DNA from: Terriglobia bacterium
Lineage (GTDB): Bacteria > Acidobacteriota > Terriglobia > Bryobacterales > Bryobacteraceae
Assembly: GCA_020073445.1 (NCBI GenBank)
Contig: JAIQFE010000027.1
Coordinates: 23,879 to 87,878 of the forward strand
Direction of reading: 5' to 3'
Length of the DNA: 64,000 nucleotides
Below the pieces are notes generated by a model, which was not told the origin of the DNA, did no database searches, and worked only from the letters and a program-made list of their open reading frames with translations. The translations under genes were made by a program, and so were the position numbers. Of the stretch, positions 7,091-15,190 are shown one piece after another. Position 1 is the first letter of the stretch. Each line of letters begins with the position of its first letter.

Positions 7091-9604
7091 CGTGAACCGT
7101 TAGTTCTTCCACTCGCCGCGTTTGCCGCGGGGATCTTACTAAACCAAGCCGCGCCGTTTTCGACGCGCGAAGCGGCGCTGGCTACCCTTGCGATCGCGAT
7201 TCTCGCGTTCCTGCCGTCTTCTCCGTGGATCAAGCGAACAACAGTCCTTCTAGCGATGTTTTTCGCGGGAGCCTTCGCGGGCGCCTGGCATCGTCCCGGC
7301 CCAGCGTCTGAAATCGACGCGACCTCCCGCGAAATCGTGATCCTGGCAGGCTGCGTGGTCGAGCCCACAGTTTTCGGCGAAGACCGCGCGCAGTTCACGC
7401 TGGAGCTGGACCCTGGGGCCCGAGCGCAGGTCTTGATCCCATCTGATGAAGGTGATCCTCCGCCGCAGAGCTTGTCCTACGGGCAGCGAGTCGAGATTGA
7501 AGCGCGCGTGCGGCGTCCGCACAACTTCAATAATCCCGGCTCGTTTGATTACGCTGCCTATCTCGCTCGCCGCAACATCTTCTGGACCGCGTCCATGCCT
7601 CGCAACACGCCCGCGAAGCTCGTGCCGGGGCGGTGCGGATCGCGTTTCATGGCGGCGATCTTCGCTCTACGCACGGCGGCTCTCGATCGTATCGATAGGC
7701 TCTTTCCAAACGACAACTACAATTCCGGAATGATGCAGGCCGTCCTGATCGGCGAGACGGTCAAGCTCGAGCGCGTCTGGACCGACGATTTCCGCCGCAC
7801 CGGCACGTTCCATGCGCTTGTGATTTCGGGCGTCCATGTGACGGTCCTCGCGGCCGTGCTTCTATTTTTGCTGCGCCTGGTGCCGATCTCCGAGTTGAGC
7901 TCGTTGGTGGTGACAACGGCCGCTGCTTGGCTCTACGCGCTCGTCTCCGGATTCTCCGCTCCCGTAGTGCGGGCGGCGGGTGGATTCACGCTCTACACTC
8001 TCGCGCGAGCCTGCTTTCGCCGCGCGCGCGTGATGAATCTTCTAGCCGCGGTCGCGCTGGTATATCTTGCCTGGGACCCGGCGCAAATCTTCGAAGCAAG
8101 TTTCCAATTATCATTCCTCGCTGTGGCTGCCATAGGTTCGCTAGCCGCGCCGCTGCTGGAGGCAACCACAACTCCATATGCGAAAGGCCTGCGCGGCATC
8201 ACCAATCCGGATCTGGACCCGCACTTGGAGGCTCGCGTAGCGCAGTTCCGCGTCGAGATAAGACTGGCCGCGGAAACACTGTGGCTGTGGACCCGTCTTC
8301 CGTTGCGCTGGGCACAAGGATCGCTGGCCATGGTGCTCTGGTGCGTGCTGTTCGCCTTCGAGATGGCGGTGATCTCGGCCACCATTCAGATCGGCCTGGC
8401 GCTTCCCATGGCCGAATACTTTCATCGCGTCTCGTTCACCGGCCTGAGCGCGAACCTGCTGATCGTGCCCGCCATGAACGCGGTGGTCCCGCTCGGTTTC
8501 CTGGCGATCTTCACCGGTTGGCGTTGGGCCGGATCACTGGCCGGCGTGCTTCTCCGATTCTCGGCTCGCGTTGCAGGGTGGCACGCAAGTCTGGAGCCCG
8601 CATGGCGAGTTCCCGATCCGCCGCTGTGGCTGGTTCTGGCGTTCGCAGCGGCATTGGTCGCCTGCGCCCTGCTCTTTCGTAAACAGCGGCTTCGCCGAAC
8701 CGCAGTTGGCGCCCTTCTGGCGTTATTCGCGCTCCTACTTTGGCAGCCTTGGCTACATCCCCTGCAGACCGGCATGCTCGAGCTGACAGCGATCGACGTC
8801 GGTCAGGGCGATAGTCTCCTGGTGGTGCTGCCAAGCGGCGAGACCATGCTGATCGACGGCGGCGGGCGCCTGGTCTACGGCCGCCAGCGAAAATCCAATC
8901 TCGACATTGGAGAGGACGTGGTCTCTCCCTATCTGTGGAGCCGCGGCATCCGGCGCATCGACGTGCTGATCGCCACCCACTCCCATCAGGACCATATCGG
9001 CGGCTTGGCCGCGATCATGTCTAACTTCATGCCGCGAGAACTGTGGACAGGGGCGAATCCGCCTGCGGAACTGCTGGAAGTAGCCCGCCGGCTGGGCATT
9101 CCGTCGGCCGTAAAGCACCCGGCCGGACGGGTCGAACTCTCCGGGGCCGCTCTGGAAGTCCTCGCGCCCGCGGACGACTATGTGGCCGAGAAAGTGGGGA
9201 ATAATGACTCCCTGGTGCTCCGGATCACCTACGGATCGCGATCCTTCCTATTGACTGGAGATATGGAACGCGGCATCGAGGCCAAACTTCTGGCTGCGGG
9301 TGTTGATCTGCATGCCGACGTCCTCAAAGTCGGACACCACGGTTCCCGGACTTCCAGCACCCAGGCGTTCCTGGACGCTGTCTCTCCCTCGGTCGCCCTG
9401 ATCTCGGCGGGATACGAGAATTCCTTCGGCCACCCCCATCCGGACGTCCTGGGGAGGCTGTCGGCCAGGCACGCAGCTGTCTTACGGACCGACCTGGACG
9501 GACTAGTTACCGCCCGGACCGACGGACACCGTATTTTCTTCGATCTACAGGCCTGGCAGGATAATCCGCAACCCCTTCGTTTTCCGCAACATCTGATACA
9601 ATAG
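7079..9604 (+). CDS. comEC: ComEC/Rec2 DNA-uptake channel
   Basis: 841 residues, the full three-part architecture. The N-terminal region with membrane segments contains the DUF4131-like OB portion (residues about 60-180). The Competence-domain membrane core follows at about 215-500 (LIGETVKLERVWTDDFRRTGTFHALVISGVHV). A C-terminal metallo-beta-lactamase domain at about 555-830 has the metal-binding THSHQDHIGG at about residues 631-640 and DVLKVGHHGSRTS later. The family forms the inner-membrane channel for single-stranded DNA in natural transformation. No other competence gene is adjacent. The start at 7079 sits inside a hairpin; a GTG at 7088 is an alternative. Confidence 0.95.
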   Translation: MSTVREPLVLPLAAFAAGILLNQAAPFSTREAALATLAIAILAFLPSSPWIKRTTVLLAMFFAGAFAGAWHRPGPASEIDATSREIVILAGCVVEPTVFGEDRAQFTLELDPGARAQVLIPSDEGDPPPQSLSYGQRVEIEARVRRPHNFNNPGSFDYAAYLARRNIFWTASMPRNTPAKLVPGRCGSRFMAAIFALRTAALDRIDRLFPNDNYNSGMMQAVLIGETVKLERVWTDDFRRTGTFHALVISGVHVTVLAAVLLFLLRLVPISELSSLVVTTAAAWLYALVSGFSAPVVRAAGGFTLYTLARACFRRARVMNLLAAVALVYLAWDPAQIFEASFQLSFLAVAAIGSLAAPLLEATTTPYAKGLRGITNPDLDPHLEARVAQFRVEIRLAAETLWLWTRLPLRWAQGSLAMVLWCVLFAFEMAVISATIQIGLALPMAEYFHRVSFTGLSANLLIVPAMNAVVPLGFLAIFTGWRWAGSLAGVLLRFSARVAGWHASLEPAWRVPDPPLWLVLAFAAALVACALLFRKQRLRRTAVGALLALFALLLWQPWLHPLQTGMLELTAIDVGQGDSLLVVLPSGETMLIDGGGRLVYGRQRKSNLDIGEDVVSPYLWSRGIRRIDVLIATHSHQDHIGGLAAIMSNFMPRELWTGANPPAELLEVARRLGIPSAVKHPAGRVELSGAALEVLAPADDYVAEKVGNNDSLVLRITYGSRSFLLTGDMERGIEAKLLAAGVDLHADVLKVGHHGSRTSSTQAFLDAVSPSVALISAGYENSFGHPHPDVLGRLSARHAAVLRTDLDGLVTARTDGHRIFFDLQAWQDNPQPLRFPQHLIQ

Positions 9605-9650
9605 GCCCGTAAGGGTGTGTGTATTTTCGGGCTCGCAAAGGCATTCGTTA

Positions 9651-10376
9651 GTGCGTCTACCTAACCTTCTACTCGCGTTCGCGGCCACAGTGCTGGTAGT
9701 CCAGGCGGCGGATCTCCCGAAAAACTACGCGACTCCGGACAACCTGAACAATGTCATTAATCGCTATGTCGCAGCTCAGCAGGCCCAGCAGGAAGCGCTC
9801 CGGGGGGCCCGCATGGAGGTCGAAATCGACGCCCAACTGCCCAGCCTGGAAAAGAAGGGTAAACTCAGGGTCCTGCGCGTGATTTCGAAGTTCGGCAAGA
9901 TTACCTTCGACCAGATCGGCCAGTTCATCGGCGATCCAATCGTGAAAAAGCAGGTCATCACAAAGTACCTGGAACTGGAACAGAATGAGCGTGAGAAGGG
10001 CTCCATCGCGATCACGCCGGCCAATTACAAATTCCAGATCAACGCGATCATCACCCAGGAAGAGAAGCAGACCTACATCTTCAAGCTCACTCCCAAGCGC
10101 AAGGCGATCGGGTTGTTCAAGGGTGAATTGTGGCTGGACGGCGCCACCGGAATGCCCCTCAAAGAGACCGGCCAGATGGTCAAGAGCGGGTCCGCGTGGC
10201 TCAAGAGTATCCGCTTCGTGCGCGATTATGAAATGCGCGACGGCATATCGGTTTTGAAGCATCTGCAGAGCACCGTGGATGTGCGCGTAGTCGGGAAAGC
10301 CGAGTTGAGCGCCAATTACAGCAACCCGACCTGGCAAGAGGACGAACAGACGGCTAGCGCCCCGAGCGTCCCATAA
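9651..10376 (+). CDS. Secreted LolA-like/outer-membrane lipoprotein-sorting-like protein
   Basis: About 241 residues from the GTG at 9651 (VRLPNLLLAFAATVLVVQAAD), which places a clean signal peptide at the N-terminus; a GTG at 9615 would prepend 12 non-signal residues. The mature part is beta-rich with regular strands (KGKLRVLRVISKFGKITFDQIGQF, QTYIFKLTPKRKAIGLFKGELWLDGATGMPLK) and resembles the LolA/LolB-fold families of periplasmic lipid-handling proteins. That is a structural impression, not a motif match. It lies 46 bp after comEC and 23 bp before hpnJ, so a link to hopanoid transport is possible but unproven. Confidence 0.65.
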   Translation: MRLPNLLLAFAATVLVVQAADLPKNYATPDNLNNVINRYVAAQQAQQEALRGARMEVEIDAQLPSLEKKGKLRVLRVISKFGKITFDQIGQFIGDPIVKKQVITKYLELEQNEREKGSIAITPANYKFQINAIITQEEKQTYIFKLTPKRKAIGLFKGELWLDGATGMPLKETGQMVKSGSAWLKSIRFVRDYEMRDGISVLKHLQSTVDVRVVGKAELSANYSNPTWQEDEQTASAPSVP

Positions 10377-10399
10377 CCAAGGAGAATCGCTTCCATCCC

Positions 10400-11860
10400 A
10401 TGAGAACGCTATTTTTGAATCCGCCTTCGTTTGAAGGCTTCGACGGCGGCGCCGGATCGCGCTGGCCCTCCACCCGCGAAATCGAATCGTATTGGTATCC
10501 GGTGTGGTTGTGCTATCCGGCCGGCATGCTCGAAGACAGCAAGGTGGTGGACGCGCCTCCTCACGGTGTCTCCATCGAGCAGACCGTCGCCATGGCCAAG
10601 GATTTCGAGCTGATGGTGCTGTACACGTCGTCGCCCGGCTTTCATGTCGACGTCAAGATCGCCGAGATGATGAAGGACGCGAACTCGAAGTTGCAGGTCG
10701 CCTTCGTCGGGCCTCCCGTGACCATCGAGCCGGAAAAGTCCCTGAACGCGACCAAAGCGATCGATTTCGTGGTGCGCCGCGAGTTCGACCATCAGATCGC
10801 CGGCTATGCCAAGGGCACGCCGCTTTCGGAGCTCCCGGGCGTCAGCTACCGGAAGAATGGCGAGATCGTCCACACTCCGGAAGGCCCGGTGATCGAGAAT
10901 CTGGACGAGCTGCCCTGGGTTTCGAAAGTCTATAAGCGCGACCTGGACTTCAAGCGCTACAACGTTCCGTTTCTGCTGAACCCGTACATTTCGTTTTACA
11001 CGTCGCGCGGTTGCCCGGCGATGTGTACCTTCTGCCTATGGCCGCAGACGCACTCCGGCCATCGCTGGCGTTTGCGCTCGACCGACGATGTGGCCAACGA
11101 GTGCCGCTACGTGCTGGAAAACTTCCCTGGCCTGAAGGAAATTTTCTTCGACGACGACACGTTTAACTATAAGAAAGCCCGCACGCTGGAATTGTGCGCG
11201 AAGCTGAAGAAGCTCAACTTCACCTGGAGCTGCACCTCGCGCGTCACCACCGACTACGAAACGCTCAAAGCCATGAAGGACGCCGGTTGCCGTCTGCTGA
11301 TTGTTGGCTACGAATCCGGCGACGAGCAGATCCTCAGGAATATCAAGAAAGGCGCGACCATCGAAGGCGCCCGCCGCTTTACGAAGGACGCGCACAATCT
11401 GGGTCTGGTGGTTCATGGCGATTTCATCGTCGGCCTGCCGGGCGAAACGCGCGAAACGTTGCGGAACACCATCGATTTTGCGAAGCAGCTGGACGTGGAA
11501 ACTATTCAGGTTTCCATCGCGCACGCCTATCCAGGCACCGAGTTCTACGATTACGCCAAAGAGAATGGCCTGGTACAGCTCAAGATGTCCGACGATGAAG
11601 GCCACCAGCTCCCCAACGTGGTGTATCCGGGCATCCTTGCCAAGGGCGAGATGGTCGAATGGGTGGAGCGGTTCTACGGCGAATACTATTTCCGTCCCAA
11701 GGCAGCCTGGCGCATCGTTCGCAAGGGAATTTTCGACGGCCACGAGCGCAAGCGGATTTATAAAGAGGCCAAGGATTACTTGAGCCTGCGCGCCAAGCGC
11801 AAGAAATACGTCGCCGACGAAAAGGCTAGCGTCCTGAGCCAAGCCGACGAACGGGTTTAG
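10400..11860 (+). CDS. hpnJ: Hopanoid-associated radical SAM protein HpnJ
   Basis: 486 residues. The opening MRTLFLNPPSFEGFDGG and the phrase CTFCLWPQTHSGH match the HpnJ family. An N-terminal B12-binding-like domain (about 1-175) precedes a radical SAM barrel. The cluster motif is CxxxCxxC with Cys205, Cys209 and Cys212. Genetic work in other bacteria places HpnJ in conversion of glucosaminyl bacteriohopanetetrol to the cyclitol ether form, acting after the glycosyltransferase HpnI and deacetylase HpnK. hpnI lies two genes downstream; hpnK is not in the window. Assignment is by sequence recognition and is strong. Confidence 0.9.
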   Translation: MRTLFLNPPSFEGFDGGAGSRWPSTREIESYWYPVWLCYPAGMLEDSKVVDAPPHGVSIEQTVAMAKDFELMVLYTSSPGFHVDVKIAEMMKDANSKLQVAFVGPPVTIEPEKSLNATKAIDFVVRREFDHQIAGYAKGTPLSELPGVSYRKNGEIVHTPEGPVIENLDELPWVSKVYKRDLDFKRYNVPFLLNPYISFYTSRGCPAMCTFCLWPQTHSGHRWRLRSTDDVANECRYVLENFPGLKEIFFDDDTFNYKKARTLELCAKLKKLNFTWSCTSRVTTDYETLKAMKDAGCRLLIVGYESGDEQILRNIKKGATIEGARRFTKDAHNLGLVVHGDFIVGLPGETRETLRNTIDFAKQLDVETIQVSIAHAYPGTEFYDYAKENGLVQLKMSDDEGHQLPNVVYPGILAKGEMVEWVERFYGEYYFRPKAAWRIVRKGIFDGHERKRIYKEAKDYLSLRAKRKKYVADEKASVLSQADERV

Positions 11861-11877
11861 CACCGGCGACGCTCCGG

Positions 11878-12273
11878 ATGAACCCCCGACTCCGATGGAA
11901 GACGCAGGCCTTCGCGGCCATCGTCATCCTCAGTAATGCGTTTGGAAATTTGTCCCTGACCTGGGGCCTTCGAAACGGTGTTGGAGAGCTTACGTCACCG
12001 CTGTCCTTCCTGCGCGCCATCTTCAGCCCGTGGGTGAGTCTGGGGATTTGCCTGTTGATCACGTGGATGCTCAGCCGAATGTTCTTGCTGAGCTGGGCCG
12101 ACCTGAGCTATGTGCTCCCGGTCACGGCGTTCGGCTACGTGCTCAACGCGGTGCTCGGGCGTGTGTTCCTCGGCGAACAGGTCACGCCGGCGCGCTGGGC
12201 GGGTACGCTGCTGATCATGGCTGGAGTCGTCCTGGTGGGCCTCGGGAATCCAAAGACCGGAGACTCGACGTGA
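11878..12273 (+). CDS. Small EamA/SMR-like membrane protein, first of a pair
   Basis: 131 residues with four hydrophobic segments (about 12-32, 47-70, 72-92, 105-123), the size and pattern of half-size DMT-superfamily transporters such as EmrE or ArnE/ArnF. LSWADLSYVLPVTAFGYVLNAVLGRVFLGEQVTPARWAG (in two parts) follows the usual EamA ending, with the conserved Glu of FLGEQ. It begins 17 bp after hpnJ and its stop overlaps the next start (GTGA at 12270-12273), which suggests stoichiometric production of a heterodimer. It may flip a lipid-linked sugar or hopanoid precursor; this is inferred from position only. Confidence 0.8.
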   Translation: MNPRLRWKTQAFAAIVILSNAFGNLSLTWGLRNGVGELTSPLSFLRAIFSPWVSLGICLLITWMLSRMFLLSWADLSYVLPVTAFGYVLNAVLGRVFLGEQVTPARWAGTLLIMAGVVLVGLGNPKTGDST

Positions 12274-12635
12274 AAGCGTGGGGCCTGTTGGCTGTTATCA
12301 TCGCTTCCACGGTGACGGCCGATCTGCTGCAAAGTCACGAGATGAAACGCCACGGGGAGATCCAGGATTTCCGTCTGAGCGGTCTGCGCCGTGTCCTCGC
12401 TGTACTCGCCGGGAAGAGAAACCTGATCCTGGCCGTTACCTGCATGGCCATTTCCTTTTTCGCCTTCATGGCGCTGGTACAGATAGCGGACCTGAGCTTC
12501 GCGGTCCCCGCGTCGGCCGGTAGCCTGGTGATCGAAACCGTGCTGGCGAGGCTTCTTCTCAAAGAGCACGTGGATTTGCGCCGCTGGATAGGCGCAGCGC
12601 TGGTCGCCGGCGGCGTATGGTTGCTCGCGCTGTGA
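12270..12635 (+). CDS. Small EamA/SMR-like membrane protein, second of a pair
   Basis: 121 residues from the GTG at 12270, chosen because it overlaps the upstream TGA and gives a hydrophobic N-terminus (VKAWGLLAVIIASTVTADLLQ). Four hydrophobic segments and the ending ETVLARLLLKEHVDLRRWIG followed by ALVAGGVWLL repeat the pattern of its partner. The phrase HEMKRHGEIQDF and RRVLAVLAGKRN lie in the first cytoplasmic loop. The two-gene arrangement resembles ArnE/ArnF and other paired SMR proteins. It is followed 13 bp later by hpnI, so all four genes probably form one operon. Confidence 0.8.
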   Translation: MKAWGLLAVIIASTVTADLLQSHEMKRHGEIQDFRLSGLRRVLAVLAGKRNLILAVTCMAISFFAFMALVQIADLSFAVPASAGSLVIETVLARLLLKEHVDLRRWIGAALVAGGVWLLAL

Positions 12636-12648
12636 TCCAAGAGGCCCT

Positions 12649-13749
12649 GTGATTGTCGAGATCCTCGCCGCGGCTTCCGGCGGCTATCAGCTTCTCGCCA
12701 CGATCGCGTGTCTCGCATTCCGAAAGGGGCCAGGCGCCAGGGGCCAGGCGCCAGCGGGAATCAGCGTCCTGAAACCGGTACACGGCGTCGATTCGGCGTT
12801 GCGCGATGCCATTCGCTCACACGCCCAGCTCGAAGGTGAGTACGAGCTGCTGTGCGGCGTACGACCCGGTGACCCGGCGGCGAAGCTGATCGCCGAGTTC
12901 CCGACAGTGAAGATGGTGGAATGCACCACCGTTACTCCCAACGGCAAGGTGGGTTCACTGATTGACTTGGCGCGGGCCGCGCGCTATCCGATTCTCGTCG
13001 TGAATGACGCCGATATTCGCGTCGAGCCCGACTATCTCGCTCGTGTGACGGAACCTCTCTCCGATCCGAGCGTCGGGCTGGTCACATGCATGTTTCGCCC
13101 TGAGGGAGACACCCTTGCCGCCCGCTTCGAGGCTTTGGGGGTTGCGACCGACTTAGTTCCGTCCATGATTGTCGCGCGCTCTCTGGGCGTGAAAGATTTC
13201 GCCTCGGGAGCCACCATGGCGTTTCGCCGAACGGATTTGAATCGCATCGGGGGTTTCGAAGCAATCGCCGACTATCTGGCGGACGACTACCAGCTCGGCC
13301 ACCGCATCCACGGCCTCGGCCTCAAGTGCGTCTTGAGCGACACCATCGTCGCGACGCACTTGGGAGGCGATTGGGGGGATGTATGGACGCACCAGGTGCG
13401 CTGGGCCCGCACCGTTCGCGTGTCGAAGTTCTGGGGCTACGTAGGACTTCCGCTGGCCTTCGCCTCCGTGTGGGCTTTTGCGCTGGCAGCGGCCGGTGAG
13501 TGGGTTTGGGCTGGAGCGCTTCTGGCCGTGCGAATGGCCATGGCGACCGCAGGTGGGTGGTTCGTGTTGCGAAGCCCGGATGTGTTGCGGATGTGGGTGC
13601 TGATCCCGTTCCGCGACTTGTTAACCGCCGCTGCCTGGCTGGTGGGGCTGTTCGGTAAGACAGTGACGTGGCGCGGCCGGACGCTGGCCCTCGATGGGGA
13701 AGGCCGAATTCGTCAGGGCGAGGGCACCAGTCTCGGATCCGACGAGTAG
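12649..13749 (+). CDS. hpnI: Hopanoid glycosyltransferase HpnI (GT2, ceramide glucosyltransferase-like)
   Basis: 366 residues. A short N-terminal membrane segment (1-24) is followed by a GT2 domain: ISVLKPVHGVD at 38-48, the DxD-type metal site in VVNDADIRV (Asp120, Asp122), and QVRWARTVR, the Q/RxxRW-like motif of processive and ceramide-glucosyltransferase-like enzymes. Two to three membrane helices follow. The family adds N-acetylglucosamine to bacteriohopanetetrol. The GTG start at 12649 has GAGG just upstream. A 14-bp tandem duplication sits between the membrane segment and the catalytic domain. The 3' end overlaps the convergent transposase gene by 37 bp. Confidence 0.87.
   Translation: MIVEILAAASGGYQLLATIACLAFRKGPGARGQAPAGISVLKPVHGVDSALRDAIRSHAQLEGEYELLCGVRPGDPAAKLIAEFPTVKMVECTTVTPNGKVGSLIDLARAARYPILVVNDADIRVEPDYLARVTEPLSDPSVGLVTCMFRPEGDTLAARFEALGVATDLVPSMIVARSLGVKDFASGATMAFRRTDLNRIGGFEAIADYLADDYQLGHRIHGLGLKCVLSDTIVATHLGGDWGDVWTHQVRWARTVRVSKFWGYVGLPLAFASVWAFALAAAGEWVWAGALLAVRMAMATAGGWFVLRSPDVLRMWVLIPFRDLLTAAAWLVGLFGKTVTWRGRTLALDGEGRIRQGEGTSLGSDE
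12726..12753 (+). repeat. Two perfect tandem copies of a 14-bp GC-rich unit inside hpnI
   Basis: GGGGCCAGGCGCCA occurs at 12726-12739 and again at 12740-12753 with no mismatch. Loss or gain of one unit (14 bp) would shift the hpnI frame right after the first membrane segment. Confidence 0.9.
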
Positions 13750-14207
13750 GTCTGCAATTGTTCTCCTTGACTGTACAGAACATAGTGCATTGCCCGAGTC
13801 AGGCCCTCGGGCGTCAGGATCCTTCGCGTGCTTCCTCCGTGAGTCCAGTGATTTCTGCCCGGATCTCCGAGTGACCGGGTAGCGTATGCCTTCCAGTCAT
13901 TGAGGATTCGGCTCGGAGAGGTCGCCGCGTCCACAATCCCGTGGACGTGGCTTGTCCTTACATGCAGAGCATACAGGACCCAACCGCGAAATTCGCAGAC
14001 GTTCACAATTGCGTCGCGAACCAGCACCCGCGATTCGCGAGAGGAGAGAAGATACTTGGCCTGTCTCATCTTGCGGCGCGCGTAGGATTCTAAACCCGGG
14101 TTTGGCGGGAGGCGACGCCGTTCCGCTTGCCGCACATGATCGAAACTTCCTCGGTGGTCGCCCGGAAGGTGAGAACCGTAGCATGTAAAGGTGAGCAAGT
14201 ACAGCAC
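13713..14207 (-). CDS. REP-associated tyrosine transposase (RAYT, Y1/HUH family)
   Basis: 164 residues, apparently intact. The N-terminal LTFTCYGSHLPGDHRGS is the typical opening of IS200-like/RAYT Y1 transposases. The HUH metal site is HVH at residues 87-89 (VRTSHVHGIV). Tyr142 in MHYVLYSQGE lies about 53 residues later, the distance expected for the catalytic tyrosine. These proteins cut single-stranded DNA at REP sequences. Two REP-like palindromes carrying G[GT]AG tetranucleotides lie 36-114 bp upstream of its start. Its 3' end overlaps hpnI. Confidence 0.85.
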   Translation of the reverse strand: MLYLLTFTCYGSHLPGDHRGSFDHVRQAERRRLPPNPGLESYARRKMRQAKYLLSSRESRVLVRDAIVNVCEFRGWVLYALHVRTSHVHGIVDAATSPSRILNDWKAYATRSLGDPGRNHWTHGGSTRRILTPEGLTRAMHYVLYSQGEQLQTYSSDPRLVPSP

Positions 14208-14242
14208 ACTGAGAAGTCAGAGAAGGGGCCCATTTTTCTTAG

Positions 14243-14273
14243 GGAGTTTCCCCCGCCCTTACGGGCGGGGCTT
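14243..14273 (+). repeat. REP sequence 1 of an inverted pair
   Basis: GGAG at 14243-14246 is followed after three bases by a perfect hairpin, CCCCGCCC-TTAC-GGGCGGGG (14251-14270), then CTT. The tetranucleotide plus palindrome is the layout of REP elements recognised by RAYTs. Confidence 0.75.
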
Positions 14274-14289
14274 GACCGCATCGTGACTT

Positions 14290-14321
14290 AAGCCGCGCCC
14301 GTAAGGGCAGGGGGTACCTAC
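14290..14321 (-). repeat. REP sequence 2 of an inverted pair
   Basis: On the minus strand GTAG (14318-14321) is followed after three bases by CCCCCTGCCCTTACGGGCG and CGGCTT, nearly identical to REP 1 but with an imperfect stem. The pair is head-to-head around a 16-bp spacer, as in BIME-type REP doublets. The TAG of GTAG is also the stop codon of the VOC gene. Confidence 0.72.
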
Positions 14322-15169
14322 TGCTTCGACAATCCCTCGGTCAGCTCGATGCGGGTACCGAAGGGGTCGGTGAGGAAAGCGATCTTCAGACCAAACTGCT
14401 TGGTCATGTCGGTCGGACCGGAATCCATCTTGACGCCGTCTGCCTGGAGCTTCTTGACGAACGCGTCCAGATCCTTGACCTCAAATCCGATGTGATCGAG
14501 GAAGCGCCCCGCGGTCGCGGCTGGAGGAGCCGGGGGAGGAGGTGGAGGCGCGCCGTCCTTACCCTTGCCGCCTCGTCCTGCTCCACCACCCAGAAAATCG
14601 ATGGTCCCGGGAGGAATCCCGACGCCCTTCAATCCGGGCCTTCGTTGTGCCTCCACGCCGCCGAACGTTTTCATGTACCATTCGCGGGCGGCATTCTGAT
14701 CGGGCACCGTGAGATGGAAATGGCTGAACGCGGTATCGGTCGGGAGCGAGGTGTCTTCCTGGACCTCGAGGATTACATCGTTGGGCAGAGTCACGAACGC
14801 CTGCACATTGGGAGTGACTTCCTGGACGTGCAGGCCGGCAGCCTCTGCTTTCGCCTTCAGCGCCGCGAAACTCTTCACCGAGAATCCCATGTGGTCCGCG
14901 GTGGAGCCCTTGGATCCGCCGCTAGGCCCCGCCCCTTTCGCCTGGGTCATGATGAAGAAAATGCCCGGGAGCTTCACCATGGTGAGAGGTCCGGCGTTCA
15001 CCGGCATGCCGCCCAGAACGCTGATGATAGTTTTCTGATAGGCGGCCGGATCGGCCACCACGATATGGATGTGCCCTGCCGAGATGCCGGTCGGGTTCGG
15101 AGGAGCCGTCTGAGCGAAGAACGCGACCGAAGCCGCGAGAAGCGAAACAGGTAATAGAAGCCAACGCAT
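14318..15169 (-). CDS. Secreted two-domain VOC (glyoxalase-like) protein
   Basis: 283 residues with a signal peptide (about 1-20, ending FFAQTAPP), so it acts in the periplasm or outside. Two vicinal-oxygen-chelate halves are seen: about 30-130 (ISAGHIHIVVADPAAYQKTI, then LKAKAEAAGLHVQEVTPN) and about 143-280 (FSHFHLTVPDQNAAREWYM, then LDHIGFEVKDLDAFVKKL and LTDPFGTRIELTEG). A Gly/Pro-rich insertion lies at about 190-220. Family members bind metal and act as dioxygenases, lyases or resistance proteins; substrate unknown. The TAG stop is shared with the neighbouring REP. Confidence 0.85.
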   Translation of the reverse strand: MRWLLLPVSLLAASVAFFAQTAPPNPTGISAGHIHIVVADPAAYQKTIISVLGGMPVNAGPLTMVKLPGIFFIMTQAKGAGPSGGSKGSTADHMGFSVKSFAALKAKAEAAGLHVQEVTPNVQAFVTLPNDVILEVQEDTSLPTDTAFSHFHLTVPDQNAAREWYMKTFGGVEAQRRPGLKGVGIPPGTIDFLGGGAGRGGKGKDGAPPPPPPAPPAATAGRFLDHIGFEVKDLDAFVKKLQADGVKMDSGPTDMTKQFGLKIAFLTDPFGTRIELTEGLSKQ

Positions 15170-15190
15170 GGCGGCTATCCTATCACGGAT

